The notes under the pieces: model-generated | Told to the model about the DNA's origin: nothing | The model's database searches: none | Seen by the model: only the letters and a program-made list of their open reading frames with translations | Part shown: positions 54,554 through 63,248 of the stretch, one piece after another | Layout of the letters: every line of letters begins with the position of its first letter | Position numbering within the stretch: the stretch's first letter is position 1 | Position numbers and translations under genes: made by a program | Origin: Gammaproteobacteria bacterium | GTDB taxonomy: Bacteria; Pseudomonadota; Gammaproteobacteria; GRL18 | Direction: 5' to 3' | DNA: 64,000 bases | NCBI GenBank assembly: GCA_015488755.1 | Contig: WFNB01000023.1 | Location: 1 to 64,000 of the forward strand

Positions 54554-55561
54554 ATGAAACATAATGATCCTAAGTTGTTATTGCAATCAGCGCCTTTATT
54601 GCGTCAGGAACTCACGACCCCTGGAGCAATGAAAGAGGTTTGGCTAGCCTTATTGCCGACCACTCTGGCATCTTTATGGTTTTTTGGCCTGAGTGCCTTA
54701 TTGCTTATTGTGGTTTCTATTGCTGGGGCAGTACTGACTGAATGGCTGTTTACCGATAAAGACAAAAGACGCATGGCTATTGGTGATAGTAGTGCGGGTT
54801 TAACAGGTTTATTGTTGGCCTTGACACTACCGCCAGGCTTGCCCTTATGGATGGCTTTTTTAGGTGCTGTGGTAAGTATTGGCTTGGGTAAAGTGATTTG
54901 GGGTGGTCTGGGCGCTAATATTTTTAACCCTGCTTTATTAGGCAGAGCCTTTTTACTAGGCACGTTCCCCATTGCCATGACCACTTGGGGATCACCAAGT
55001 GGGCTTGGTGATTTTTTTCATCTACAAAGCTCAAATTTGGCTTGGCCCTTTATGCATGGTCAGATTGATGCCCTCAGTGCGGCAACTCCATTGGGCTTAA
55101 TGAAGTTCCAACAACAGACAACCGCTATCAGCTCACTTTTTATAGGTAATACAGCGGGTTCCTTGGGTGAAACCAGTGCCTTCTTATTACTATTAGGTGG
55201 TATGTATTTATTAATACGCCGTAGTATAGACTGGCGCATTCCAACGGCTATTTTTCTAACAGCAGCCATTTTTTCCTTAGCAATGTTTATTAATGATGCC
55301 GATAAATATCCCTCACCAATAGTGACCTTGTTTTCTGGTGGCTTATTATTAGGTGCTTTTTTTATGGCGACCGATCCGGTGACCTCCCCATTAACTCCCA
55401 AGGGCTGTTGGATTTTTGGTATCGGTGTGGGTTTTTTGGTCGTGCTTATTCGCTTGTTTGGTGGTTTACCAGAGGGAATGTTATATGCTGTGTTATTAAT
55501 GAATGCCGCCACACCATTGATTGATCGTTATACTCAGCCAAGGATCTTTGGGCGTAAGTAA
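54554..55561 (+). CDS. rnfD: Rnf complex subunit RnfD
   Basis: 335 residues, ~8-10 membrane segments, paralogous to NqrB. The covalent FMN threonine is T178 in LSAATPLGL (family motif S-G/A-A-T). GGLGANIFNPALLGRAFLLG and FMATDPVTSPLTPKG are the other family signatures. Takes part in flavin-based electron transfer and ion translocation across the inner membrane. Confidence 0.93.
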   Translation: MKHNDPKLLLQSAPLLRQELTTPGAMKEVWLALLPTTLASLWFFGLSALLLIVVSIAGAVLTEWLFTDKDKRRMAIGDSSAGLTGLLLALTLPPGLPLWMAFLGAVVSIGLGKVIWGGLGANIFNPALLGRAFLLGTFPIAMTTWGSPSGLGDFFHLQSSNLAWPFMHGQIDALSAATPLGLMKFQQQTTAISSLFIGNTAGSLGETSAFLLLLGGMYLLIRRSIDWRIPTAIFLTAAIFSLAMFINDADKYPSPIVTLFSGGLLLGAFFMATDPVTSPLTPKGCWIFGIGVGFLVVLIRLFGGLPEGMLYAVLLMNAATPLIDRYTQPRIFGRK

Positions 55562-55603
55562 ACGAATAGTAATAGCTTATTTAATATAGAGAATCTATGA
55601 CAC

Positions 55604-56326
55604 ATGAGTCAGTCTAAAAACTATGAACAAGAACCCAGTAGTAATCGACTGGTCGCATCAATGGCCATTGCGGGATTTATTTCCGGTGTCATTATCATTG
55701 CGATTTATCTGGCAACATTTAATACCATTAAAGATAATAAAGCCAGAGAATTGCGTCAAGCGGTTTTTAAGGTGCTTCCTAATGTTTCTTATATGCAAAA
55801 ATTATATTTTGAAAATAATACCTTAGTGATAGCTAAAAGTGATGGTATGGATGATGATATGATTTTTGCCGGTTATGATAAGCAAGGCAAGTTTATTGGT
55901 TATGCAATACAAGGTAAAGGAGCGGGGTTTCAAGACACCATTCATCTCTTATTTGGTTATTTGCCTGAAAAACAGCTTATGACAGGAATGGCGATCCTTG
56001 AAAGTCGGGAGACCCCAGGACTGGGTGATAAAATTTTTAAAGATATGCATTTTGTGGGTGAATTTGTTAACCATCTAATGAAGCAGGCTATTAAAGCCGT
56101 AAAAAAAGGCACCAAATCCCATGATTATGAAATTGATGCCATTACTGGGGCTACCATTTCATCTAAGGCGGTTGTGCGCCTTATGAATGCAGCCTTTAAT
56201 CGTTGGTCACCTAAATTATCTCCTTTGGGACAAGAGCCGGTCTTTCAAATGTCTAAGCAAACTCAAGGATCACTCGATTCATCCCAAATTCAACCAGAAT
56301 CCCCTAATATTCAAATAGGTAAGTAA
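55604..56326 (+). CDS. rnfG: Rnf complex subunit RnfG
   Basis: 240 residues with one N-terminal membrane segment (~20-42) and a periplasmic FMN-binding domain. The covalent flavin threonine is T184 in DAITGATISSKAV; GKGAGFQDTIH and ESRETPGLGDKI are family motifs. Homologue of NqrC. It is followed after 3 nt by rnfE. The flavin is normally attached by ApbE, which is not encoded in the window. Confidence 0.93.
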   Translation: MSQSKNYEQEPSSNRLVASMAIAGFISGVIIIAIYLATFNTIKDNKARELRQAVFKVLPNVSYMQKLYFENNTLVIAKSDGMDDDMIFAGYDKQGKFIGYAIQGKGAGFQDTIHLLFGYLPEKQLMTGMAILESRETPGLGDKIFKDMHFVGEFVNHLMKQAIKAVKKGTKSHDYEIDAITGATISSKAVVRLMNAAFNRWSPKLSPLGQEPVFQMSKQTQGSLDSSQIQPESPNIQIGK

Positions 56327-56329
56327 ATT

Positions 56330-57001
56330 ATGGCAACGGATGCAAGTGCATATGAAGAAATGCTCAAAGGCTTGTGGCGTGAAAATCCAACCTTTGTACA
56401 AGTGCTTGGGATGTGTCCCATGTTGGCAGTCACCAATTCAGCAACGAATGCCTTAGTGATGGGTTTGGCCACTTTATTTGTCTTAGTAGGTTCAAGTCTG
56501 CTGGTGTCTAGCTTTAAGCGATGGATACCTAAACAAGTTCGCATTTCATTGTATATTATTATTATTGCCACCTTTGTGACGGTTGTAGATTATAGTTTAT
56601 TAGCCTTAGTACCTGCTATCCATAAAGAATTAGGTGCTTTTATTCCCTTGATTGTTGCTAATTGCATGATTTTAGGGCGACAAGAAGCATTTGCCTCTAA
56701 ACACAGTATTAAATATGCGGTCATGGATGCTATCGGTATGTCTCTTGGCTTTTTAATTGCTTTATTAGCTTTAGGATCGGTGCGAGAAATATTAGGCAGT
56801 GGCTCTCTTTTTAATGTGGATTTATTTGGTGCTAATTTTGAACCTTGGGTGATTATGATCCTCCCTCCCGGTGGTTTTTTAACGCTAGGCTTGCTACTTC
56901 TATTTTTTAACTGGTTTACTGAGCGTAGAAAACAGTTTTTGTTAAAAGTGGCTCAAGCAGATCAAAGCGTTGCTATTGTGGGAGTAAAAGATAATGGATG
57001 A
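56330..57001 (+). CDS. rnfE: Rnf complex subunit RnfE
   Basis: 223 residues, six predicted membrane segments, homologue of NqrD. The family stretch FVQVLGMCPMLAVTNSATNALVMG contains the buried Cys that, with one in RnfA, holds the membrane 2Fe-2S centre (quoted in part). VANCMILGRQEAFAS is the second conserved half-helix region with its own Cys. Overlaps rnfA by 8 nt. Confidence 0.93.
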   Translation: MATDASAYEEMLKGLWRENPTFVQVLGMCPMLAVTNSATNALVMGLATLFVLVGSSLLVSSFKRWIPKQVRISLYIIIIATFVTVVDYSLLALVPAIHKELGAFIPLIVANCMILGRQEAFASKHSIKYAVMDAIGMSLGFLIALLALGSVREILGSGSLFNVDLFGANFEPWVIMILPPGGFLTLGLLLLFFNWFTERRKQFLLKVAQADQSVAIVGVKDNG

Positions 57002-57572
57002 TCTCTTATGGATTTTTATCAGCACCTTATTAGTTAACAACTTTGTACTGGCTTATTTCTTGGGGCTGTGTCCATTTTTAGGGGTTTCAGGACAACTCGA
57101 AACCTCCTTTCGTTTAGGCTTAGCGACCACGTTTGTTTTAGTAGTAACGGCCTTATGTGCTTGGATATTAAATACTTATGTATTGATTTATGCCCCTTAT
57201 TTACGTCTTATCAGTTTTATTGTAGTCATTGCTAGTGTGGTGCAGTTTATTGAAATGAGCATTAAAAAGCTCAGTCCAAGCTTATTTAAGTCGTTAGGAA
57301 TTTTTTTACCACTGATCACAACAAATTGTGCTATTCTTGGTTTAGCAATTTTTGCAACCAATCGGGGCTATGGTTTGCTAGAAGGTTTAGTCTTTGCCCT
57401 AGGAGCAGGAGGGGGCTTTACCTTGGCAATGGTCTTGATGGCTGGTATTCGTCAAGAAACCGAAATAATGGATGTTCCTGCTTTGATCAGAGGTACGGCT
57501 TTTAATTTAATTATTGCTGGTATTTTATCTATGGCATTTATGGGTTTTGCAGGCTTATTTAGTGCCGCATAA
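56994..57572 (+). CDS. rnfA: Rnf complex subunit RnfA
   Basis: 192 residues, six predicted membrane segments, homologue of NqrE. FVLAYFLGLCPFLGVS and LITTNCAILGLA carry the paired half-helix Cys residues of the family. It is the last gene of the Rnf order B-(PFOR-like)-C-D-G-E-A. Its ATG lies within the end of rnfE, indicating coupling. Confidence 0.93.
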   Translation: MDDLLWIFISTLLVNNFVLAYFLGLCPFLGVSGQLETSFRLGLATTFVLVVTALCAWILNTYVLIYAPYLRLISFIVVIASVVQFIEMSIKKLSPSLFKSLGIFLPLITTNCAILGLAIFATNRGYGLLEGLVFALGAGGGFTLAMVLMAGIRQETEIMDVPALIRGTAFNLIIAGILSMAFMGFAGLFSAA

Positions 57573-57601
57573 ATAAAGTATTTAGCGAATTAAGGAATAT
57601 T

Positions 57602-57817
57602 ATGGTTTACTTTTTGTCTCTTATTGCTTTATCCTTATTATGTGTTGCTTGGGTGCTATTCCAAGCATGGTTGGCTCGTCAAGATCCAAACTATCAAGGC
57701 TACCAAGCGGGTTGTGGGGGATGCAGTCGCTCATGTGGGGAGTCTTCTCATAGTTCTGAGACTAAGGCTCAATTTGTTGATGCATCAGCGCTATGCTCAA
57801 AAAAATTAAAAATATAA
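57602..57817 (+). CDS. Small membrane-anchored Cys-rich protein, NqrM-like in layout
   Basis: 71 residues: one N-terminal membrane helix (~3-22), then a short Cys cluster GCGGCSRSCG and a single Cys near the end (ALCSKK). It starts 29 nt after rnfA with GAAT-A-rich spacing. NqrM, a small membrane protein of similar size with a C-terminal Cys cluster, delivers iron to the Fe centre of the homologous NqrD/NqrE pair. The size, layout and position here suggest a similar maturation role for RnfA/RnfE. The Cys spacing is not identical to that of NqrM, so homology is not established. Confidence 0.6.
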   Translation: MVYFLSLIALSLLCVAWVLFQAWLARQDPNYQGYQAGCGGCSRSCGESSHSSETKAQFVDASALCSKKLKI

Positions 57818-57903
57818 TTATCGAGTAATACAAGGTATCAATATAAAAATAGAGTGAATCAAATCATCACACTCAATAACAAAAAAATAAAGGACTATAT
57901 CTT

Positions 57904-59361
57904 ATGAATACCAATTATTTATCATGTCGTTTAAGAACAATTCTTTCACTATTGATGGTATTTTTGTTATCTATTACTTCTGCTTATGCAGGGATGACAA
58001 GTTATCAAAAACAGAAAATGGATAGTGCGATTAATCATGCTAAATTAAATGTCTCTAATGTATTTGATGGCCAACAGTTTAACGCTGGTATGGATAAAAA
58101 TAAGGCGGGTCGAGTATTGAGTGATTATGTTAAAACACTCAATCGTGCGGTTGCTACTTGGAATGGTATGACCAGTTCAGCTAAGACTTCACCAGAAGGT
58201 AGCCAATATTTTAAATTATTACAGGCTAAACAGGCTATTGGCAATCAGATGCGTTCTGCCTATAAAAATATGTCAGCAAACTCTACAATGACGGCAAGTG
58301 TTAAGCAAAGCGCCCCAAGTAAGCAAACAACAACACGTCATTTAACGGCTTATCAAAAAGAACAACAAGCACGAGAAGAAGCCAATAGAAAAGCTAAGCA
58401 AGAAGTCAATGCTCGTCTAAAACAGCAAATGCAGGCCGAACGTCAACAAGCAGCAATTAAGAGCAAACAAAAAGCGACCGCAAAAGCAGCCAAAGAAGTA
58501 CATAATGCTGAATGTCGGCGTTTTGCTAAGGCGGCAATAAAACCTGAATATCGTGAGTTGATGACCGTATTAATGCAAGAATATACGGGTACAAAAACAG
58601 GGCTTCATTCCGTTGAAAATGTCACTAAGCTACAAAAAATTGCTCAAGCAGTCACTCAGGCATGTGATCAAAGTGATTATGCTCTATTAACTTCTCAGCG
58701 TTGTTATTATTCAGATGATCCCAAGTTATGGTGCTCAGCTGCACGCAAAAGCAAGAATTTGATCCCTGCTATGGCGCTTCATGGTGCGAAAGAAATGGCC
58801 TATTCAGCAGGCTCTTTTAATATTGCAACCCCCGAAGAATTTATGAAACGTGATGGTTATCTGGAGTATGTTGGTGCGATATCGTTTAATGAACGTTTAA
58901 CTTTTTCAGATAAAAAATTTGCCGCACAAAAAGAACGTATTGCTAAAGTACTCGCTGCTGCGGGCGTGAGTGATACCTCTCAGGTGTGGGCAGAGGAAAA
59001 GAAAAAGCTCGATCAGCTAAGAGCAGTGGTTGAAAAAACGGCATCACAATGGAAAAACCCTTATAATGCGGGTACTGATTATAGTGCTGAGGTTGCCAGT
59101 AAACAAATAAAGAAAATGCATCCAGATGCGAAAATACATGGCGCATGGCTCAGCCGAGATTCATGGAAAATTCACCGCAATGTCTTTGGTGTTCCTTTGC
59201 GTCGTACTAAACCAGGCTATATTCAATTTAAGCTTAGTGATGAAAAATACTGTCAATTACGTCCTTATACCGTAACTGAGCAAAATATAGGTGGCAGTGA
59301 CTATCAAAAAGCAAAGGGTGTTAAATTTGGTTTTGTGCGCTTTCAAGTTTGTCAGGATTAA
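57904..59361 (+). CDS. Exported protein with Lys/Ala/Gln-rich coiled coil, unknown
   Basis: 485 residues. The signal peptide ends near residue 29 (SAYA|GMTSYQKQK). Residues ~140-205 are a Lys/Gln/Ala-rich helical stretch, probable coiled coil. The C-terminal part has scattered Cys (residues near 202, 258, 267, 277, 455, 483) that could form disulfides in the periplasm. I do not recognise the family. An 86-bp gap separates it from the NqrM-like gene, so it may start a separate unit; the small repeat lipoprotein follows 27 nt later. Confidence 0.6.
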   Translation: MNTNYLSCRLRTILSLLMVFLLSITSAYAGMTSYQKQKMDSAINHAKLNVSNVFDGQQFNAGMDKNKAGRVLSDYVKTLNRAVATWNGMTSSAKTSPEGSQYFKLLQAKQAIGNQMRSAYKNMSANSTMTASVKQSAPSKQTTTRHLTAYQKEQQAREEANRKAKQEVNARLKQQMQAERQQAAIKSKQKATAKAAKEVHNAECRRFAKAAIKPEYRELMTVLMQEYTGTKTGLHSVENVTKLQKIAQAVTQACDQSDYALLTSQRCYYSDDPKLWCSAARKSKNLIPAMALHGAKEMAYSAGSFNIATPEEFMKRDGYLEYVGAISFNERLTFSDKKFAAQKERIAKVLAAAGVSDTSQVWAEEKKKLDQLRAVVEKTASQWKNPYNAGTDYSAEVASKQIKKMHPDAKIHGAWLSRDSWKIHRNVFGVPLRRTKPGYIQFKLSDEKYCQLRPYTVTEQNIGGSDYQKAKGVKFGFVRFQVCQD

Positions 59362-59388
59362 TTAAATTATAGGAGTTGAGGGTATATT

Positions 59389-59763
59389 ATGAAAAAAATA
59401 ATGATGCTTATTATGATCTCTATTTTATTAAGTTTGACTATCGCCTGTTCGGCAAAGCAAACTCGACCAGACAAGCCAGGACCAAACTATGTTTGGGTGC
59501 CTGCTCACACACAAGCCAATGGTAATTATCTTGCAGGGCATTGGAAATATATTGACCCAAAACCTACCAAGTCAAATAGGCCTGATAAGCCTGGTCCAAA
59601 CTATATTTGGGTACCCAAGCATACTAAGCCTAATGGTAACTTTGTTGCCGGACATTGGAAATATGTCGATCCTTATCCAGGCAAGCATAAAAAAGGGAAA
59701 AAATGGATTCCAGGGCATTACAAGCCCAATGGTAAATGGATTCCTGGTCATTATAGAAAATAA
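59389..59763 (+). CDS. Small lipoprotein with YxWxPxHxxxNG repeats
   Basis: 124 residues. A lipobox is visible (LTIAC, Cys20), so the protein is probably lipid-anchored. The rest is a near-tandem repeat: RPDKPGPNYVWVPAHT, NGNYLAGHWKY, then RPDKPGPNYIWVPKHT, NGNFVAGHWKY and two shortened units (KWIPGHYKPNG, KWIPGHYRK). This resembles YXWGXW/YxW repeat lipoproteins of unknown function. High Lys, Pro and aromatic content suggests a surface or wall-binding role; inference. Confidence 0.7.
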   Translation: MKKIMMLIMISILLSLTIACSAKQTRPDKPGPNYVWVPAHTQANGNYLAGHWKYIDPKPTKSNRPDKPGPNYIWVPKHTKPNGNFVAGHWKYVDPYPGKHKKGKKWIPGHYKPNGKWIPGHYRK

Positions 59764-59770
59764 TTAATGC

Positions 59771-59814
59771 TTTAGGATATGGGGAGGATGTGTTTTATCT
59801 GCTCCTATCCTAAA
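59771..59814. terminator. Bidirectional hairpin between converging genes
   Basis: Stem TTTAGGATA / TATCCTAAA extended by GGAG / CTCC after a short bulge, in the 56-bp gap where the lipoprotein gene and phoU converge. No strong T-run on either side; probably a shared 3'-end structure. Confidence 0.5.
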
Positions 59815-59819
59815 TCCTA

Positions 59820-60470
59820 CTAATCAAAATTAACCACTTTTCCCGTTGATAAAAAAACCACACTTTCAGCAATATTAGTGACCCGATCACCCACACGTTC
59901 TAATTGGTGAATGATCCATAGTTGATAGGTGTAATTAATAGATTTTGTTGGCTTTGCCTGCATAAGGTTGAAAATACGATCATTAAGTAGATGTTCAATA
60001 TCATCTATTTCATCATCCAATAAGGCAATATCATTGGCTTTTTTGGCATCTTGTTCGGCATAGTCAATTAATATTTCATTAAGCATAAAAATACATTTTT
60101 TTGACATATCAAGAATATCAGATTTTAATTCTAAATGAGTAAAGTTTCTTTTTTTTACAATTTTTGCAATAGAGACAGCATAATCTGCAATGCGTTCCAG
60201 CTCTTTTGCAATACTCATATCAGCGAGTAACTCACGTAAGTCATGAGCAACGGGCTGTTGTCGAGCAATGACCTGAATACAATCTTGTTCAACACGAGCT
60301 TCTAACTCATTAATGACTTTATCATTTTTAATCACTTCATCTGCGAGCACAGGATTAGCAGATTGATAACAACTCATGGCTTTTTCAATAGCCTGACATG
60401 TTTCATGCCCCATTTTAAGAATATTTTTTCTTATGAGACTTTCTTCTTTAGATAGATATATTGCTAGCAT
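59820..60470 (-). CDS. phoU: Phosphate transport regulator PhoU
   Basis: 216 residues, all helical, two PhoU repeats. The conserved PhoU repeat motif appears as ARQQPVAHDLRELLADMSIAKELERIADYAVSIA (in pieces ~70-105) and again as HQLERVGDRVTNIAE near 190. PhoU restrains PstSCAB uptake and signals phosphate sufficiency to PhoR. It is the last gene of the pst operon. The ATG at 60470 is preceded by GGAACATAG. Confidence 0.88.
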   Translation of the reverse strand: MLAIYLSKEESLIRKNILKMGHETCQAIEKAMSCYQSANPVLADEVIKNDKVINELEARVEQDCIQVIARQQPVAHDLRELLADMSIAKELERIADYAVSIAKIVKKRNFTHLELKSDILDMSKKCIFMLNEILIDYAEQDAKKANDIALLDDEIDDIEHLLNDRIFNLMQAKPTKSINYTYQLWIIHQLERVGDRVTNIAESVVFLSTGKVVNFD

Positions 60471-60503
60471 ATATGCTATGTTCCTTTATCTTAATTTAAT
60501 CGC

Positions 60504-61175
60504 TTAAACTCTACCCATTGCTCCGCCTACCTTGGCATAATGCATGAGTGTTGCAATGCTCAGTGCTCGATCAGCAATCTTTTCAAGACGACGTAATGCG
60601 GCCATAATGTCTTGATAATCTTTTGTTAAATTCATATCACTATTGATTTTTTTAAGTAAGCTTTTTTCAATTATTTTATACAAATCATCATTCTTACTTT
60701 CTTCTATAACCACTTGTTTATAATAGTCATCAACAGATTTTTTATCAGTGACTTCAATTAACTTAAGGGCATAAGTGAGGGCATTCACAGATGATTTTTG
60801 TAATGGTATGGCATACTCAAGAATAAAATCTTTATCAACATCATCGGTTAAAGAATTAGGGAAATCACGAATAAATGAATTGCAACTATTAGCAATGCGA
60901 TCAAATTCATTGGTTATTTTTAAAAAAGCAATCAATTCTCGTAAGTCTCGTGCCTCTGGTGTGTATAAGGCAAATACTTTTATGATTAAGTTATCAATCG
61001 TATCAATACTTTCATAGCGCTCTTTTTTAGGTATTTTTTTTATTTTATTAAGTGCACAAGTATCACAACGCTCTAATGATTCTAAGATCACTTTATTCAT
61101 TGTTAATGTTGTTGTGCCAAGTTTTACTATTTCATTTAAAATGAGATTTAATTTTTCTTTTTCTGTGGGTAACAT
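60504..61175 (-). CDS. Second PhoU-family protein
   Basis: 223 residues, helical. It shares the PhoU core (PEARDLRELIAFLKITNEFDRIANS near 75-100 and LRRLEKIADRALSIATLM near 190) with its neighbour, but carries a distinct, more acidic middle (SLTDDVDKDFILEYA). Its ATG directly abuts the pstB stop (TAGATG). The presence of two adjacent phoU-family genes suggests they form a heteromer or have divided roles; which one is the main regulator cannot be told from sequence. Confidence 0.8.
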   Translation of the reverse strand: MLPTEKEKLNLILNEIVKLGTTTLTMNKVILESLERCDTCALNKIKKIPKKERYESIDTIDNLIIKVFALYTPEARDLRELIAFLKITNEFDRIANSCNSFIRDFPNSLTDDVDKDFILEYAIPLQKSSVNALTYALKLIEVTDKKSVDDYYKQVVIEESKNDDLYKIIEKSLLKKINSDMNLTKDYQDIMAALRRLEKIADRALSIATLMHYAKVGGAMGRV

Positions 61176-62000
61176 CTATCCATACCTGCCTGTAATATAA
61201 TCTTCTGTTTTCTTTCTTCCAGGGTTAATAAAAATCGTTTCTGTATCCGCATATTCAATCAATTCGCCCATATGAAAAAATGCGGTATGATCAGCAACTC
61301 GTCCTGCCTGTTGCATATTATGTGTGACGATAACAATGGTGTATTTTTCTTTTAGTTCCAACATTAATGTTTCAATTTTTTCTGTTGAAATGGGGTCTAA
61401 TGCGGATGTGGGCTCATCCATTAATATGACATCGGGCTGTACTGCTATCGTTCTAGCAATACATAAACGTTGTTGCTGACCACCTGATAGGGAAGTGCCA
61501 GGTTGAGCTAGTTTGTCCTTGACCTCATTCCATAAACCAGCTTGTAATAATGATTTTTCTACTAAATCGTCACATTTATGGCCTTTTTTTACCATACCAT
61601 GCTTAAGTGGTGCATAAGAAACATTGTCATAAATTGATTTTGGAAAGGGATTGGGTTGCTGAAAAACCATACCAACTCGTTTTCTGACAGAGACTTCATC
61701 AACATCCTTATCATAGATATTTTTACCATCAATAATGACGGTTCCTTCTACTCGAACAGAGCTGATTAAGTCATTCATACGGTTTAAGCAACGCAAAAAA
61801 GTGGATTTTCCACAACCAGAAGGGCCAATGAGTGCGGTGATTTTATTTTCATATACATCAATGTCAATGGTCTTCAATGCTTGATTGTCACCATAGTATA
61901 AATTCAGTCCTTGGACCATTATTTTGTTATTGAGTAATGAATTATTAAGAGGCTTTTGCCCTGTAATATCATTAGAGGGATAGTCCATGTTTTTTGTCAT
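61176..62000 (-). CDS. pstB: Phosphate ABC transporter ATP-binding protein PstB
   Basis: About 274 residues. The ORF track starts at a TTG within pstA; ATG 62000, 7 nt after the pstA stop, is the better start. Walker [13 protein letters not shown] signature LSGGQQQR, Walker [14 protein letters not shown] and the PstB-specific CLNRMNDL and [14 protein letters not shown] are all intact. It powers high-affinity phosphate import with PstC and PstA. Confidence 0.95.
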   Translation of the reverse strand: MTKNMDYPSNDITGQKPLNNSLLNNKIMVQGLNLYYGDNQALKTIDIDVYENKITALIGPSGCGKSTFLRCLNRMNDLISSVRVEGTVIIDGKNIYDKDVDEVSVRKRVGMVFQQPNPFPKSIYDNVSYAPLKHGMVKKGHKCDDLVEKSLLQAGLWNEVKDKLAQPGTSLSGGQQQRLCIARTIAVQPDVILMDEPTSALDPISTEKIETLMLELKEKYTIVIVTHNMQQAGRVADHTAFFHMGELIEYADTETIFINPGRKKTEDYITGRYG

Positions 62001-62007
62001 TGTCTTG

Positions 62008-63222
62008 TTACCATTTAACTTCAAGTTTTTTGCGAAGGATAATTGCTAGAGTATTTAGTGAAATAAGGACACTTAATAGGATCATAATGCCTGCGGCAGT
62101 ACGTTCGATATAGGCACGCTCAGGCATACCAGCCCAAGTAAATATTTGTGCCGGCATAACCGTTGCTGCTTCAAAAATAGAACTGGGACTGTCGGGGATG
62201 AAAGCGATCATACCGATAATAATTAAGGGTGCTGTTTCACCCATAGCCTGAGCCATACCGATAATTGAACCGGTCATAATACCAGGAAAGGCTAAAGGTA
62301 ATACATGATCCTGTACGACTTGAATTTTGGTTAAGCCTAAACCATAGCCTGCCTGACGGATACTATCAGGAACACTGCGTAGTGCCGCACGGGAGCTGAC
62401 AATAATAATTGGTAATGTCATCAGTGCTAAAGTTAGGCCACCGACCAATGGAGAACTGCGGGGCATGCCTAATAAATTAATAAAAACAGCCAACCCTAAT
62501 AAGCCAAAAAGAATGGATGGAATAGCGGCTAGATTATTAATATTCACTTCAATTAATTGTGTCCAACGATTGTCCTCGGCAAATTCTTCCAGATAGACAG
62601 CGGTCATTACGCCTAAGGGAAAGGCCGTGAGCATGGTCACAATTAATGTCAGTATTGAGCCAATAGTTGCTGAAAGCATGCCTGAATTTTCAGGTGTTTT
62701 TGAGTCGCCATGGGTAAAAAAGAGGCTGTTAAATTTTAGCTTAATAGTAGCCTGTTGCTCCATTTGTTGAATAAGTTTTAATTGCTTATCTTTTATTTTG
62801 TAATAATGTCCCTTCATGTACTGATCAATTTGATGATTAGCCAGAACCCAAGTCTTTCTGGTGGTATTGATAAGTTCTGGTGATGCTTCTACTAACTTGG
62901 GAATATTTCTTAGCCATGCACGACTGACAATTCTACGATATTTTTTATCAATGGCTTTACGGGTCGATACAATGGTTTTTTTATTATAAGTAACATCGAT
63001 TTGTACATAGGTTTGTTGGAAAGCAGGTAATCCCTTAACCACCATATCACCTAAGAAAAAAACTAAAAAACAAATAGCAAAAACAATACTGGCGATGGTA
63101 AAAAACTTAAATCGTTTAGCCTTATTATGACGTTTTATAAGAGTGGGGTCATAAAAGGGGTTATCATTGACCACTTGTGATGATTGATGTTTTTCTGAAG
63201 TTGGTTCTATTATATTATTCAT
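62008..63222 (-). CDS. pstA: Phosphate ABC transporter permease PstA
   Basis: 404 residues, longer than E. coli PstA (296). After an N-terminal membrane helix (~45-65), a ~120-residue periplasmic insertion precedes the permease domain, as in PstA proteins with a DUF3333-type N-terminus. The permease core carries [15 protein letters not shown] and the EAA loop region [20 protein letters not shown]. The C-terminus ends VKW just before pstB. Confidence 0.92.
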   Translation of the reverse strand: MNNIIEPTSEKHQSSQVVNDNPFYDPTLIKRHNKAKRFKFFTIASIVFAICFLVFFLGDMVVKGLPAFQQTYVQIDVTYNKKTIVSTRKAIDKKYRRIVSRAWLRNIPKLVEASPELINTTRKTWVLANHQIDQYMKGHYYKIKDKQLKLIQQMEQQATIKLKFNSLFFTHGDSKTPENSGMLSATIGSILTLIVTMLTAFPLGVMTAVYLEEFAEDNRWTQLIEVNINNLAAIPSILFGLLGLAVFINLLGMPRSSPLVGGLTLALMTLPIIIVSSRAALRSVPDSIRQAGYGLGLTKIQVVQDHVLPLAFPGIMTGSIIGMAQAMGETAPLIIIGMIAFIPDSPSSIFEAATVMPAQIFTWAGMPERAYIERTAAGIMILLSVLISLNTLAIILRKKLEVKW

Positions 63223-63248
63223 AATTATTTATCAGGCTATAGAAATTT

